Of a DNA stretch of 64,000 nt, positions 44,660 to 56,520 are shown one piece after another. Made by a program: the position numbers and the translations under genes. Location: the NCBI GenBank assembly GCA_029204225.1, contig MU831560.1, forward strand, positions 1 through 64,000, read 5' to 3'. How positions within the stretch are numbered: the first letter of the stretch is position 1; each line of letters begins with the position of its first letter. This DNA is from Diphasiastrum complanatum (Eukaryota > Streptophyta > Lycopodiopsida > Lycopodiales > Lycopodiaceae). The notes beneath the pieces are model-generated. The model had not been told where the DNA came from, did no database searches, and saw only the letters and a list, made by a program, of their open reading frames with translations.

Positions 44660-44940
44660 GCAGATTGTCTATTTTACATGTACTAATTGTTTCACTAGTC
44701 TACAACAATTTCTAGACAAAGCCTTGGTCATCAGATTAGCTGCCATATTGTGTGTGGGACAATACTTAAGAATGCGTTTCTTCTCTTGAACAAGATCTTT
44801 GATGAAATGGTATTTTATACCAATGTTTTTGCTCTTCTTATAAAAATGGGCATTTTTATTCAAGGAAGTAGATCTATCATTATGAAGCACCATGTTGTTG
44901 TTGATTTTGAGCCCACTCAATAGACTTTGTATCCAAAGAT
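44660..44940 (-). pseudogene. C-terminal end of Copia RNase H
   Basis: The reading contains NIGIKYHFIKDLVQEKKRI and then LKYCPTHNMAANLMTKALS, matching the final part of Copia Pol (typically HIDIRYHFIRELVE, then ADILTKAL). About 85 codons survive; the catalytic part is missing. Confidence 0.85.
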
Positions 44941-44999
44941 ATTCCTAACCCCATGGCTTTGTAACCTTTAGAACTGCATCAGGTATTAAAGGTATAGTG

Positions 45000-46540
45000 T
45001 GTTCAATGACTGACGTCAGAATACCCTTGAGATCTTTATAACTCCATGCAAAAACTTAATACGCAATTTTCGTAGCACTTGAAACTGTTTAGGATTAAGT
45101 TGTGATCCAACTTGTACAATCTTTTCTGATTCTCTTGGCTCGGCAAGATTCATAGGCTGTGTTGTCCTAGCTATCGTAAATAACTTTTGATTCTAGCACT
45201 TGTTCTTCCAGTTCACGATGTGCTTTTGGTAGCATGATAACCACAACATCCAATGTATAGTGTTTGAAATGTTCTGGCATATCATGCTGGACCTCCTCTA
45301 ATTTCTCTTTATCAAAAGGATTACACTTGGATCTTCGCTTAGCCTTCTTAGCAAGAATTGATCGTGGAGGTGATGACTTTCGAGAAGATAGACTCTTCTT
45401 CGTAGGTGAAGACTTCCTGGATGGCGATGTCTTGCTAGAACTCTGACTTGAAAAATCTTCTTCAACTTTTCCCTTGCCTTTATCCAGTAGGGGTGGTACA
45501 TTTTTTAAATCAATCTGTTGAGGTGGATTTTCTCATTTCAAGACCGTATTATAGTGTTGCTTAGCTTGCTTCTTCGTCATTGATCCTATGATCTTGTCTT
45601 CCTTCAATATAACTGCTTTTGGCGGTTTTATTGTTGGTTCATCAAGAATATTACGTACTCCAAATCTAGTCGAATCCATATGATTTAGAATTTGCTCATC
45701 GGTAAGTTCTGCATTGTCATCATAAGTCAAGGCATGACTCACAGGAATGAGTTCGGATCTGGTATGAGCTCCATTGATATCCAAGCCACATTCAGCACAT
45801 TTAGTGAAAAAGTGATCGATGTATCCAAAGTTCGATCCAATAATGAAATCTCATTCAAATCGGATTGATTATCTTGTTGACACATATAGCCTGTTGTACA
45901 AGCCCAATCGTTGCAAGAGCTTGATTCCAGTTGACAATATCAGTTTGAGAGTCATAATGAACTCCCCATTTTTTTACTGGTCGGTCACAAGTATGATCCG
46001 TAGTTGACGATTCATCATCCTCTTTTTGAGCCACTGGTTTGATAGTCCAAGTTACAGGATCAACTTTGACTGCTCGTTCACGATTTTGAAAAGTGATTTT
46101 TCCTGTACCCCAGTTATGAATTACTTGTGCAACTCGTAACATGGGCGTCCCAATAGGACTCGGTAGACATTTGGTGCTTCCGACAAGTCCATCACTATGA
46201 AAGCAATGACGAACTGTACTCTGACAATTTGGACAGGTATATCTTCAACCATTCCCCGCGGACAACGGACTGTCATTTGATCAGCCAACTTAATGGAAAA
46301 AGTCGTAGGCTTTATCTTTGTAAGGCCCCACTTTGCACATAGCTTTGTAGAAATCAAGATAATTTCCGAACCGCCATCTATCATGGCTGCCTCTTTTAAA
46401 AATTGCTTATGTTGTGTCGGCAGGGTGATATTTTTTTGCTCACTTTCCAAGGCTGCTCCGACATGGAGTAGTTCATTAGATTCTTCAAATCTAGCACAAA
46501 AAAGTGGTTCTTGGTGGACTTCTAGTTCAGTTTAATATAG
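45000..46540 (-). pseudogene. Gypsy protease to pre-polymerase fragment
   Basis: From right to left it encodes a Gag/protease junction and then a retropepsin-like stretch: AAMIDGGSEIILIS at the active site position and VLLGRPCYE near its end. A linker follows (AQVIHNWGTGKITFQNRERA, then DIVNWNQALATI) that is shared with the fragments at 21351-21665 and 53230-53530. The last part near 45050 (RIKFLHGVIKISRVF) resembles the segment just before the reverse transcriptase. The active site reads DGGS rather than DTG or DSG, which would be odd for an active enzyme. Frameshifts occur near 46140 and 45800. Confidence 0.8.
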
Positions 46541-46874
46541 ATTTGTAGGTGGATGTATCCATTTATCCTAATGATCCAGCTACCAATTTGTGTCCAGATT
46601 TTAAGTCCGTAACTCATCTTCTCAGATATGTATGTGAAAGAAATAGTGGATTACTTGGATATTGTCAAAGGTTGCGTGATATTGGAATGCATAGCATATC
46701 TTGTCTGAATCAACAATTACAGTTTGCTAATAAACAATTGCAACGTGCAAATCAACAATTGCTTCATTATGTGCAACACACTAGTGCTGAAAACAATGCA
46801 CTCAAGAATGCTATGTCAGAATTGAATGCTACTGTCACTACTCTTTGAGGATCAAACCAAGAAATGTTGGAATC
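46541..46874 (+). pseudogene. Second copy of the transposase-gene coiled-coil segment
   Basis: Near-identical to 32395-32740. It carries the same NDPATNLCPDFKSVTHLLRY block and heptads. Where the copy at 32574 has a TAA stop this one has CAA, so the frame stays open through the coiled coil until a TGA at 46846. Both ends are abrupt: a Gypsy fragment lies to the left and unrelated sequence to the right. Confidence 0.85.
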
Positions 46875-47964
46875 AAGTTGGACTTACACACGTAGGGTGC
46901 CAAATCCCTCTCACTTATTAACTAGGGTTAGAGTTGCCTTGGGATCCACAAACTCTCCAACACAAATCCAGTTTATGTCCACTAATATGCATGTCAACCG
47001 GAGGATCCTAAAAAGTTCCAAATTCTCACATGCAATTACTAGAATCCAGTAAGTCTTTTACTTTCAATTCATTCTTTTGGATAAATTGATTCACAATCAA
47101 TTCTTCAATGAATAAAAGTGAATAACAAGATTCAAGACAAATAGGATTCATGTGAGTCATTCATCCATTTAGCCAAGCAGAATTTTGCTATAAAACAGGC
47201 AACAAGATCCACCAAAGCAGATCATTCCATAGCAATTGGAAGATTCCTCAAGAAACAGGGAATCACTAATGAATTTATGCTAATTCACAACATCTTTACC
47301 AAAATCAACCATGTAGAAGTGCACTCTACCAATTTCAAATAGCATGCTTCAAATCAGAACTAGTGAATCAAATTTCCTTGAGAAAATAGCACTCCAACCG
47401 GGAATTAAATCCAAGTGCTCCTTACTTCCAAATGGACGTAGATCTCGTCTCCATTCCCATCCAATCCCGCATCTTAGTCGGGCTTTGATACCAAGGTAAA
47501 GACCACCAGGGAAAACCCCTAAGATGAGGATAGGAAAACACAACAAGAGAGACTATGGAGCAAAACCACCCAACAAAACCTAGATCCCTCCTAGATCTAG
47601 CCCCCAAGACATGCCATGTGATAGCAAGTGGAGAAGAGCTCAACTGGTAACCTAGACCAAAGTCGTTGAGGAGATAATCTCTATCTCAACATATAGAGAG
47701 TAAGATCTTGTGCATGAACCCATGCAATCCTCATGCAGATCAGCTATTGAGTAGGTCACAGCTCTTCATGCATTCCTCCTGCCTATATCTGTCACACGTA
47801 CATGCACTACTCCATATGTCTCAATTAGAGTGTCTGGGTCTTCTCAAGGTCATTAGTCACCAACAGGCCTCGACGTGGAATAAAATCTAGGCATGACTAA
47901 AAACCGGTCTACCATATTAGGACTTTTCCATGTCCTTTGTTGAATATGACCATAACAATTAGTG
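46875..47964. other. No gene recognised; retroelement border signals
   Basis: Begins with a 29-base stretch (46877-46905) that is the exact reverse complement of 56492-56520, the outer end of a Gypsy LTR. A minus-strand TTGGTATCAAAGCCCGAC at about 47477-47494 resembles a primer binding site, but no LTR could be defined beside it. Confidence 0.4.
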
Positions 47965-48505
47965 TATGATTCAAGCATTCAAGTAAACTAGAGGCTAGAA
48001 TTGTGGTTGAGACTTTGCAAATTCATTGACATCCCCTTGTGCTTGATGTTCTTGGAATGTCCAAGAATCAAGAAATGTGTGTTTCTGGATTCTTGAACAT
48101 TTATAATACTGTTTAATTAGTTTTTTATTTCTTGTTTTGTGGTTAGATGTATGTTTAGATTAGTTTTCATTTTGTGAGAATCTTTCTAATTCAGTTTGTA
48201 AGCCATTTGTTTGTAAAAACCTTGTTGATGTTCAACTAAGTAGTAAGCTGATTTATTGTTGAGCATTTTGGCTTGCATGCTTTGATAGTGAATGTAAGTA
48301 ATTGTAGTTCGAGAGAGTTCAAATTCGAGTGTCTTTTGATAGGTTGGACAAATACTACACACTCAATTGATCTGTCTGATCTGGGCATTGAATCAAGAAT
48401 GTTAAATATCAAGAAATGCCCGTAGAGCCGATAACAAGTAGACAAGAAACAAGAAGAAGTGCCAAACTGTAAACAAAAGCTACGCATGGAATCAATAAAC
48501 AAGGA
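47965..48505 (+). repeat. LTR-like hairpin repeat, copy 3
   Basis: Starts with GCATTCAAGTAAACTA, as in copy 1 near 2130. The hairpin at 48059-48098 has arms GTCCAAGAATCAAGAAA and TTTCTGGATTCTTGAAC with two mismatches. No retroelement coding sequence adjoins, so it may be a solo LTR or fragment. Confidence 0.6.
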
Positions 48506-49409
48506 TGATGATAGAGCTACATTTTTTTGTCTTGATTTAGCTTATTATATTATTTTTTATCACCTACATAGCTATATTTGTGTATATATTTATAGTTAAA
48601 TCACTTTGTTATATTCATGACACTTCTATCAAAGGTTTTAGTATGATAACTTAGTATGCATATTTTAACAAAAATATGAAAAAAACAACCAAGAAACAAT
48701 TATTCTTCAAAAGAATGATACAATGTCTCATCTTCTACGCTTGAAATTATTGGCAAAAATTCTTGTGGAAGAATTGTAGGGAGAGGCATTAGAGCGAGTA
48801 CAAAAATCGAGGTGTGTGACATAATAAATAATCGATAGGAGCTCTAATGATGGAAAACAAACAACTACAAAAAAAAGTGGTAGATTTAGAAGAGTTAGTG
48901 GGGAGTATGGATCAACAAATGGGAAGTATAAACAAGAAATTGTCAGACATACTACAATTTTTAGCGACCGATAAACGTGTAAGTATGATATTTTAAAAAT
49001 TATATTTTTTTATTGCTCAAATTCATTTCATTATTAGATTTATAAGAAATTTGTATTTGATGAAACAATGTTCAAGTTTGATATATATTTGTGGTTGCCT
49101 ACGAAAGAGAGTTGGCTAGTACGTCAGTGTGCTATCCAAATTGGCTCCAAAAAAAAAAACATATTTTTTTGTTAAAGTTTATTAAAAAAATTATATTTTT
49201 TTTTGTAGATTAGCACACTAGCATGCTAGCTTTTATAGCTTTATGAACATTTTCCGGTTATAAAGATCAACCTATGTCTAAAGTAGCAAAGTATCTTGTG
49301 ATGGAGCTATTTAAAATTTAATGGATAGTCAAATTTATAACTATGTATTAAACAACAATTCTTGTTCATAAAAATAGAAATAGTGGCACATAAAGAGCAA
49401 CACACCATG
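48506..49409. other. AT-rich spacer with a small coiled-coil exon-like frame
   Basis: A 50-codon frame at 48847-48996 encodes a heptad-rich peptide (QKKVVDLEELVGSMDQQMGS). A GTAAGT donor lies inside it at about 48979, so it could be an exon of a decayed gene. The rest is T/A-rich without coding pattern. Confidence 0.35.
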
Positions 49410-50375
49410 TGGTACCTTTTTGTTGGATCATGGACAAAATAAACTTGCAAAAACCGAAATTTTTTACTCGCAACAGCCATACCACTGTAATCCAAACGTT
49501 GTGGATCTGATAAAGAAAGAGTTTCAGAGATTGCTTGACACCGATTTCATTTATGAGATCAAGCATATTGAATGGGTTTCACCAATTGTCATTGTTTCTA
49601 AGAAGAATGGAAAATTGAGAATTTGTGTGAATTTCAAGGCCTTGAACAAAGTAACGAGAAAAGATCACTTCCTGTTACCTTTTACTGAAAGCATTTTAGA
49701 CCGCCTTGCTAGAGCGGAAGCTTATAGTTTTCTGGATGGATTTAGTGTTTACAACCAAGTCAAGATTGCACCTGTAGATCGCACAAAACAACCTGTGTGA
49801 CAGAATGGGAGACCTATGCTTACAAAGTAATGTCGTTTGGACTTTGTAATGCATCAAGTTCGTTTCAAAGAGTAATGCAATTTGCTTTTAAAGATTATCT
49901 ACAGAAATTCCTTGAAATCTACTTGGATGACTTTGGAGTCCATAACACATACTCAGACCACCTGGATCGATTGGAGAAAGTATTTGAACGTTGTCACAAA
50001 TATCAAATTTCCTTGAATCCAAAAAAGTGCTAGATATGGGTTTCCCACAAGGTTGATCTCGGACATGTAATATCAAGACATGGCATTGCCACAAATTATT
50101 CCAAAATCAAGATTATTGTGGAATTGCCACCACCAACAACAATTCGTGGATTTTATGTGTTAATTTTAATTATCTTCTTTGCTGATCTTGCAAGACCTAT
50201 ATACAAACTGACCATTGTTCCTTTTTGAACAGTTGAAGAGTTAGAAGCCTTTGAAAAATTAAAAAAAGCATTAGCTTCAGCACTGATACTACGTTCTCCA
50301 GATTGGACGATTGAATTTCATGTTCACACTGATGCCTCAAAATATGCAATTAGATCAATTTTGACATAGCCAGGT
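49410..50375 (+). pseudogene. Gypsy reverse transcriptase and RNase H fragment
   Basis: The reading shows WVSPIVIVSKKNGKLRICVN, FLDGFSVYNQVKIAP and, after a frameshift near 49797, VMSFGLCNASSSFQRVM. The catalytic motif IYLDDFGVH (Tyr-Leu-Asp-Asp) follows at about 49915-49940. After a stop at 50031 it continues into the connection and the start of RNase H (FHVHTDASKYAI, about 50320-50360). These are the fingers, palm and connection of plant Gypsy Pol. Neither protease nor integrase adjoins on this strand. The nearby minus-strand Gypsy fragments may be the same lineage, but this piece is inverted relative to them. Confidence 0.9.
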
Positions 50376-50499
50376 GAATATAAGATGATGGAAAGTGCAA
50401 AATTAAATTCCAGTTAAATTTTGGTGACAAATTGATGGGAGTTTCTCGAACGATTCGCAAAACTGTTTTGATCTCGAATAATTTCTGTTCGAAAAAAAT

Positions 50500-50735
50500 T
50501 TGCAAAAAGATCAATCAGGCTGTGTAACGAAACGAGAAAAATTCGCGAAAAAGATCAATCAAGCTCTTCAACGAAACAAAACAAAATGAAACGAGACGAA
50601 ACGAAATGAAACTAGACGAAATGAAGCAAAGTGAAGCGAAATGAAGTAAAACTTGAATGAGCTCTGAAATTGATTCATGCTGAAGGCGAAGTGATCGCAA
50701 AACGAAACGAAATGAAACACGAAGCAAAAATAGTC
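50500..50735 (+). repeat. GAAAC-rich degenerate repeat, cluster 1
   Basis: Dense runs of ACGAAACGA, ATGAAACGA and AGACGAAACG-like words. They are embedded in a longer unit (AAGATCAATCARGCTC before, GAGCTCTGAAATTGATT after) that recurs at 51587-51740. Confidence 0.7.
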
Positions 50736-50757
50736 GTGAACAAAATCAGTTCATGTG

Positions 50758-51316
50758 GAATTCAGATATAATTGCTATTCACCACCGGCTATATCATTCC
50801 TACAATCCTCCCGAATGTAGACAGACACTGCTGATCTACGTTATAGATTAATACAACATTCAACAATATTGAACCAGTGTGCAGAATTGAATAAACAAGT
50901 AAATGAGATACACGAACAATAGTAGACAAATATTCATGCGAGATCATACAATCATTCAGAATAATATGTGCATAACAGCTACAATATTATCTATTGATCC
51001 TCTTGATTTCAAGCACTGTGTGACAGATCCACACAATGCATTGGAGAGAGAGAAATACAATTTTCCCATGAATAGCGTCTCGCTTACTAGCGGACTTCTG
51101 GATCTATTGATCCTCTTACAAAATTGTCTTGCTCACAGGCAGACATCTATTCTGAATCCAGGACAGATCCTGGACTGTATGCTATTGAATGGAGCCATTG
51201 CTTCTGAATTCGTGTTCACTTGTTGATGGTTGATTGATTGAATGCTTAGCCCCTTTGATCTGATAGCTTTTTAGCTATGTTAGTCTTTGACAAGGTAGGC
51301 TCTAATACCATTGATG
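50758..51316 (-). repeat. Copia LTR fragment, inverted relative to 59390-59895
   Basis: The reverse complement shares many phrases with 59490-59800, including AATGTTGAATTAATNTATAAC, GTGTCTGTCTAC and AGGATTGTAGGAATGATATAG. A minus-strand TGGTATTAGAGCC (51300-51313) is a mutated primer site in the expected place. It is likely an LTR remnant of the same Copia family on the opposite strand. Confidence 0.65.
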
Positions 51317-51439
51317 GTGAAGAAAATGAATGCACTCAAAAAAATGCAAAACTTTGGTGGCAGTCTGATAAATTAAATCATGAACGATTTACGAAACTTT
51401 TTGCGACACGTGAATTATTTTTGTTTGAGTTGGATCATG

Positions 51440-51735
51440 CAAGCTTTGTAACACAACAAACGAAACGAGACGAATTCTAAACGAAAACGAAACGAAGTGA
51501 ATCGAAGCGAAACTTAAACAAGCACTGACATTTATTCTTGTTGGAAGCACAGATTGTGAAACGACACGAAACAAAACGAAGCGAAAGAGTTCGCGACAAG
51601 ATCAATCAGGCTCTGCAACGAGACAAGATGAGACGAAACGAAACAAGATGAAATGAAATGAAATAAAACGAAACTTAAGTGAGCTCTGTAATTGATTTAC
51701 CTTTATAGCCAAGTGATCGCAAAGCGAAACGAGGG
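51440..51735 (+). repeat. GAAAC-rich degenerate repeat, cluster 2
   Basis: The same word family as 50500-50735, in two sub-blocks. TTCGCGACAAGATCAATCAG and GAGCTCTGTAATTGATTTAC flank the second block and align with cluster 1. Confidence 0.7.
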
Positions 51736-52260
51736 TCACTCAGTATCATGGTGAGTGCAAAAAGGTCGTTTGGAGGAACGCGATCCATGCAAACGATGTG
51801 GACCTCCATCAGAATGAGAAGGATCTCTGTGGCTGCTCGTAACTTGGGATCTTTGATCAGTTTTGTGGCGATGCCATCGTGGGTGAGGGCGATGGTTTTG
51901 TTGTCGTTGAGCAGGAACGTCTTGAAATAATTCAGGTCGTAGCTTGTGCTCTTTCCTTGGATTGATTCACCAGAATCGAAAAATCCATGGTGTAATATCA
52001 ATGGAGACGTAGCTGCCATCATGGGATGGAATATGGAAAGTGTGAATTTGTCAGTGTAGGAGGAATAGGCAGCACGTATAAGGCTCTCATGTTGGTGTTC
52101 CGGAAGATGCAAGAGATTAAAACCAAGACGTAGGAAAATGTCATTGGCTAATCGTACTGTCTTGGAGTGGTTCTTGACCTCCAGTAAGAATAGGTTGTCG
52201 GTTTAAGGCTTTGGGGTCTTACGACGATGTAGAGAAAGTGTCGGATCTCGTGAGGCCATG
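51675..52260 (-). pseudogene. ORF X homologue
   Basis: An ATG at 52260 opens a minus-strand frame (MASRDPTLSLHRR) interrupted by one TAA after about 18 codons and otherwise open to 51675. It aligns with the protein at 3600-4145. QHESLIRAAYSSYTDK corresponds to QHECLVRAAYSTFDDE, and the residues before it (RLANDIFLRLGFN) align with KLAVACPFLERLNF. The region after diverges more. No named domain is recognised. The leader upstream (52261-52760) has the GAATTYG-rich style of the Gypsy leader at 55010-55830, so it may belong to that family or to a non-autonomous relative. Confidence 0.6.
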
Positions 52261-52899
52261 ATAATAGTGATTCTAGAGTATTATGGAAGCTTTAAAAATT
52301 TTGGAAAATTTTGGCATGAATTTGAGAGCAAAAATCTAGAATGGATTTGTGGAGAGAAGGGTGGAGGTCTATATGTAGATTTTTTTTGTCAGGAATTTGC
52401 AAATCTACCTATAGATCGTCCTCAGTGTCCACAATTTGGTAATGATTGTCGCAAATTTTGCGGCAACATTCTGAGAGTCAATGAATTCTTGTAAGTGATT
52501 TTTTTATGCCAAAATAAGAAAAATTTTGATAGTGCAAAAATGTGTCTGATCAGAATTTGCAGAGATGACAGAGAAATTGTGGAGATTATTTTAAGCTTCA
52601 ACGAATTGTCTACGAATTTTGGTAGTGGATATCTGATTAAAAAAACTAACTTTTTCTATTTCTAGAAAGTTTGTCTCTGAGATAGAAGTTGTGGAGGCTA
52701 AAAATGAATCGTGCATTGTAAAAAAAAGGGTCAGGCGAATTCTATCTGGGATGTTGTGAGACAAATCTTCTGAAAATAAGGGCTTTTGTGTTTTCTCATA
52801 GAAAGACTATTTGTATGTCTGATCTGATAGTATCTTGATGGTGTGAACAAGAAAGCACAGCAAAAATTTTGTCAAAATGGCAGGTAGGCAGTAAAGAAA

Positions 52900-55005
52900 A
52901 GTAAAGAAAACAACTAATACATATCAAGATAAAAACAGTACTTTCTCAGTCTACTCCCATTGACCACAGTGTCAAGGATATCGCCTTGAAGGGTTTGGAG
53001 TTGTACATATCCAGAGGCAAAGATTTTGTTAATGACGTAAGGACCTTGGCCAGAAAATTTCAGTTTGCCTTTGAAGGCTCTGGCCTAGTACAACAGGACC
53101 TTATCTCCAACCTAGAAGTCTCTAAGTTTCAATGATCAATCATGCCAGCCTTTTGTCGACATTTGTGGACTTGTTGAGCTAAGATCAGGTAATTGGTCGT
53201 GATCAATCGGGAGTGTAGAGGTAAAATTATCCTGGTGTTGAACAAAGTAATTGGCATTTACACAATCAATGGTAGACTGTGACTCCAATTTATGATATCA
53301 GTAGATTTAACATAATGACATTTTTCGTGGCTGGACTGGTATGGTTTAAACACTGAGTTGGTGGTTGAGGACCCTTCTTCATGGATGCATGCAAGTTTGA
53401 GTTTGCCCGTTGAATCAATGGTGACAGAACAGTCATGATTTCCAAAAGTGACTCGACCTTTGCTTCAATCATGAACGACTCTTGCATTGGTGAGCCACGA
53501 ACGACCAAGTAGTAATTCATATGAATAGGCATTTATTGGGAATATCAAGTACTACTAGATCGATAGAGAACTTAAGACCTCCTAGTTTGTCGGACCACAC
53601 TTTGATCAGCCATCCGAAGCTAACAAGTGGGTTTGGCCAGCTTGTCTTTTAGATTCCATTCTAGCATGAGGGATGTGGAAATGATATTGACACCAGAGCC
53701 ACCATCTTCATGTGATTGGTAATGGGTAGTTGGGATTTTGATGTTGTCTCATTCGTTGAGTGGATTGGTTAGATGTAAGGGCATTTTTGGCAACTCATCA
53801 GGGCTACTGGTGTTATTGGATTGGATCTTGTGTTTTCATTTTCCAGCATGCTTCTAGAGAACATGAAAAGGAAGAGTGACTTTGTCTTGTAGTAAATCTC
53901 CCCAGACTTTGGTACCTTCAAGGGTTTTGCTTTCAAAAGTCTTGTGAGGTGCGACAAAGACAACTTGATTTGGATTGTAAGCTTGGGCATCGGGATCCAC
54001 TATTTGAGCATTAGAATCATAGGTATGATAAACAATCGTTTCAGTAGAGTATTGTGGTTGAGTATTGTCTTCCACATAGTAGGTTGCCAGATCGATGGTA
54101 TTCGGATCAAGATAATGGACAACGTGTTTTGGGGCAGGTTGATTAATGACAAATTGTTGACGTGGTGGTTGGTACTGATTTGGTGCAGTTGGTCATGGTT
54201 GGTAGACCCCTAGTCGTGGCACAAGCTATTGTGGAGGGTAGGGGTGATATGCTTGATAGACAATGGGTCTGGTTGCTGCTGAAAAATGGTTTCGCAGTTG
54301 AGGGCATTCATTAGCAGTATGATGTTGTGAGCAGATTGGACACCAGACATTTTCTCTTGTTGGAAAGAATTTCTCAACAATTTGTTTCATGGCAGTTTGG
54401 AAATCGGCAGTGAGCTTATCCATATGAGATTGTGGAGCTTTTTACCAAATTTCCATTTGATGTAGAAGTTCAGAAGGTTGGGCAATATTATCAGACTTCG
54501 GGTGATTAGGACGGTCTGGATTCTTAGATTTCTTTTCACGATGGTCAAAGTCATCATCGAAATCTTCGTCTTCCTCACGGATAGCATCAGTCATCACATC
54601 TTTAAGTTGATCATAAAGGTCAACTGGTTTGAGTTCACGGCGGATGTTGTTTGGCAATCCAACCAAGAACAGTTTTATGGCCATACATTCGATGATATTT
54701 TCATCAACACATTCTACTTTGAGACGTTTAAATCACTCAATGTAGTTTCGAATAGACTCTTCGCGACGCATCTTGATATGGATAATTTGGATGAATGGGC
54801 TCTGAGTCAGTTTAGATGGTTTAAAATGCTTGATGAGAGCGTCCTTGAGGGTGTTCCAAGAAGCAAGATCAGGAGCTTCGAGATTCAAATACCACTCCTT
54901 GGTTGTTCCATAGAGTACCATGGGAAATAGGCGAAGCTCTTCAGTCATAGTTTCCTCCAAAATTAAATTGAAGGGAGGTAGCTTTTGCTTCGTATAGAAT
55001 CTCAT
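52900..55005 (-). pseudogene. Gypsy gag-protease with integrase tail, internally deleted, copy 2
   Basis: From right to left: a Gag core with RLFPMVLYGTTKEWYLNLEA and SWNTLKDALIKHFKPS; MAIKLFLVGLPNNIRRELK; an Asp/Glu-rich stretch; and the CX2CX3HX4C knuckle CPICSQHHTANEC (about 54350-54315). A Gln/Pro/Tyr-rich linker follows, then protease-region remnants (about 53700-53230). The last part (about 53110-52930) reads AFKGKLKFSGQGPYVINKIF and VVNGSRLRKY, typical of the C-terminal end of Gypsy integrase. Reverse transcriptase, RNase H and the integrase core are deleted between 53230 and 53110. Scattered stops also disrupt it. It matches 20786-23030. Confidence 0.85.
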
Positions 55006-55849
55006 AGATGCAGATGATCAGGTCAGTACTGTACTTGGTAAAAAGGCAGTCTGCTTGTAGAATGGAGAGTGTAGGAATAAAACTGGTCTTTTTGGTCGTA
55101 ATAGAATTCGCGAACAAGTTGAGAAATTGTGGAGAGACAGATAAATCAAACTGTAAGACTCACGAATTCTAGCAAGGAGTGTTGTTTGTCAGAATATTGA
55201 TTTTTTTATATTTTTGAAAAAAGATTGTACTGTTAGAATTCGTGGGTGGGACAGAGTATTCATGCTCACAAAGGACGATTCAGTAGGCTGGATCGCAATT
55301 TCTAATACAGAGATTTTACTGACAGATAGGAAATATGGAAAAAAAATATGACTTTTTGACAAAAACTAGCAAAATCTTTGAGATAGAATTCGCGGAGCTA
55401 CTGGAGGACTCATCTTGATGAGATCTAGCCTCAGTGAAGCCGGCAAATTCTAGGACAAAGATTTGGGTGAGAAATAAGAGACTTTAATAGTATATCAAGC
55501 TGTTTTCTCAGGATCTAATCATGGTCAGAATTCGTAGAGATGATAAAATGAAAGATCAGGTTCTGTTAGGGCTGCAGACAGACTGATGAATTCTGATATA
55601 CCTGTTTGGTTTGGAAAAAGGTTACTTGGGTCACTTTTTTTCAAAGAAAATGCCCAAGTTGACTCTTTTCTTGCTTCCCCACGGCTTGATAAGTTGCTTC
55701 GCAACTCGTGTAGGACCTAGAGAGAAGACTCGTGCTATGGTTGGAAGATAGAAGACAGACAAACAAGCAAACACACAACACAAAAGCGAAAAAACCAAAG
55801 GAAAAGAAGCTAGGTAAAAAAAATGCTTAAAAAGCGGGAACGGTGCCAA
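55006..55849 (-). promoter_or_regulatory. Gypsy leader and primer binding site
   Basis: The minus-strand reading TTGGCACCGTTCCCGC (55849-55834) adjoins an LTR end reading CTCCAACA. It resembles the TGGCGCCGTTGCC-type primer sites of some plant Gypsy elements. The leader to the Gag start is about 830 bp, and part of it (55360-55600) matches the leader at 22780-23030. Confidence 0.7.
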
Positions 55850-56520
55850 TGTTGGAGTAAATCTTGTTTGCGAATGTTTGGCTAGATCTACTCACGATGT
55901 GGTATAGTATAGAGAGGATTGTCTGCTTTCTAAGTTTCTACCAAGCTTCAGACGGAGTGCGAAAATATAAAACAATGGTGAAAGCACTAAGGCTTATCCA
56001 ACTAGTGTTTGAAATAGAAATGAAACTAACAAAGATGACAAAATACAAAACCTTACCCAACTAGCAAGTTGATTAAACTAAATCCTAGATTAACACCCAA
56101 AGGGAATTAGAATGGAAGACAAAAGTGTTATTTACAAGGCAAATACCTCTCCTTTTATGGCAAGGAGGGTCTTTCATAAGTATCCACTAACTTACGGGAC
56201 TAGTCTATTTCTAGCCATTCTAGAACTTCTAACTTAGGATTAGAACTTCAAAGTTTTTTAACTTAGGAAAACTTAAGATAAAATATTTCTAATCTTAAGT
56301 TTCCTAAGTCTAAGTTCTAAATCTAAGTTTAAGCTATTTTATTATTTTTTAAGTTTCTACTCATGGGCTTACAAACACATGCCATGGCGGAAGTTTATTA
56401 ATAGATACTCATACGTGGACTTACAAAACACACGCCACGGAGTTTTATTTCTCTCTTTTTTAATTTTTCTATGTTTGCACAGATGATAACAATTTGGCAC
56501 CCTACGTGTGTAAGTCCAAC
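55850..56520 (-). repeat. Gypsy 5' LTR
   Basis: The plus-strand reading starts TGTTGGAG and ends GTCCAACC, giving terminal inverted repeats TGTTGGA/TCCAAC(A). Length is about 671 bp. The outermost 29 bases are found inverted at 46877-46905. No 3' LTR was found near 52260-52900. Confidence 0.65.

Noticed and set aside
47477-47494. Minus-strand TTGGTATCAAAGCCCGAC as a certain primer binding site
   Set aside because: No LTR end with TG/CA borders or matching partner LTR could be placed beside it, so it is noted only as a resemblance.
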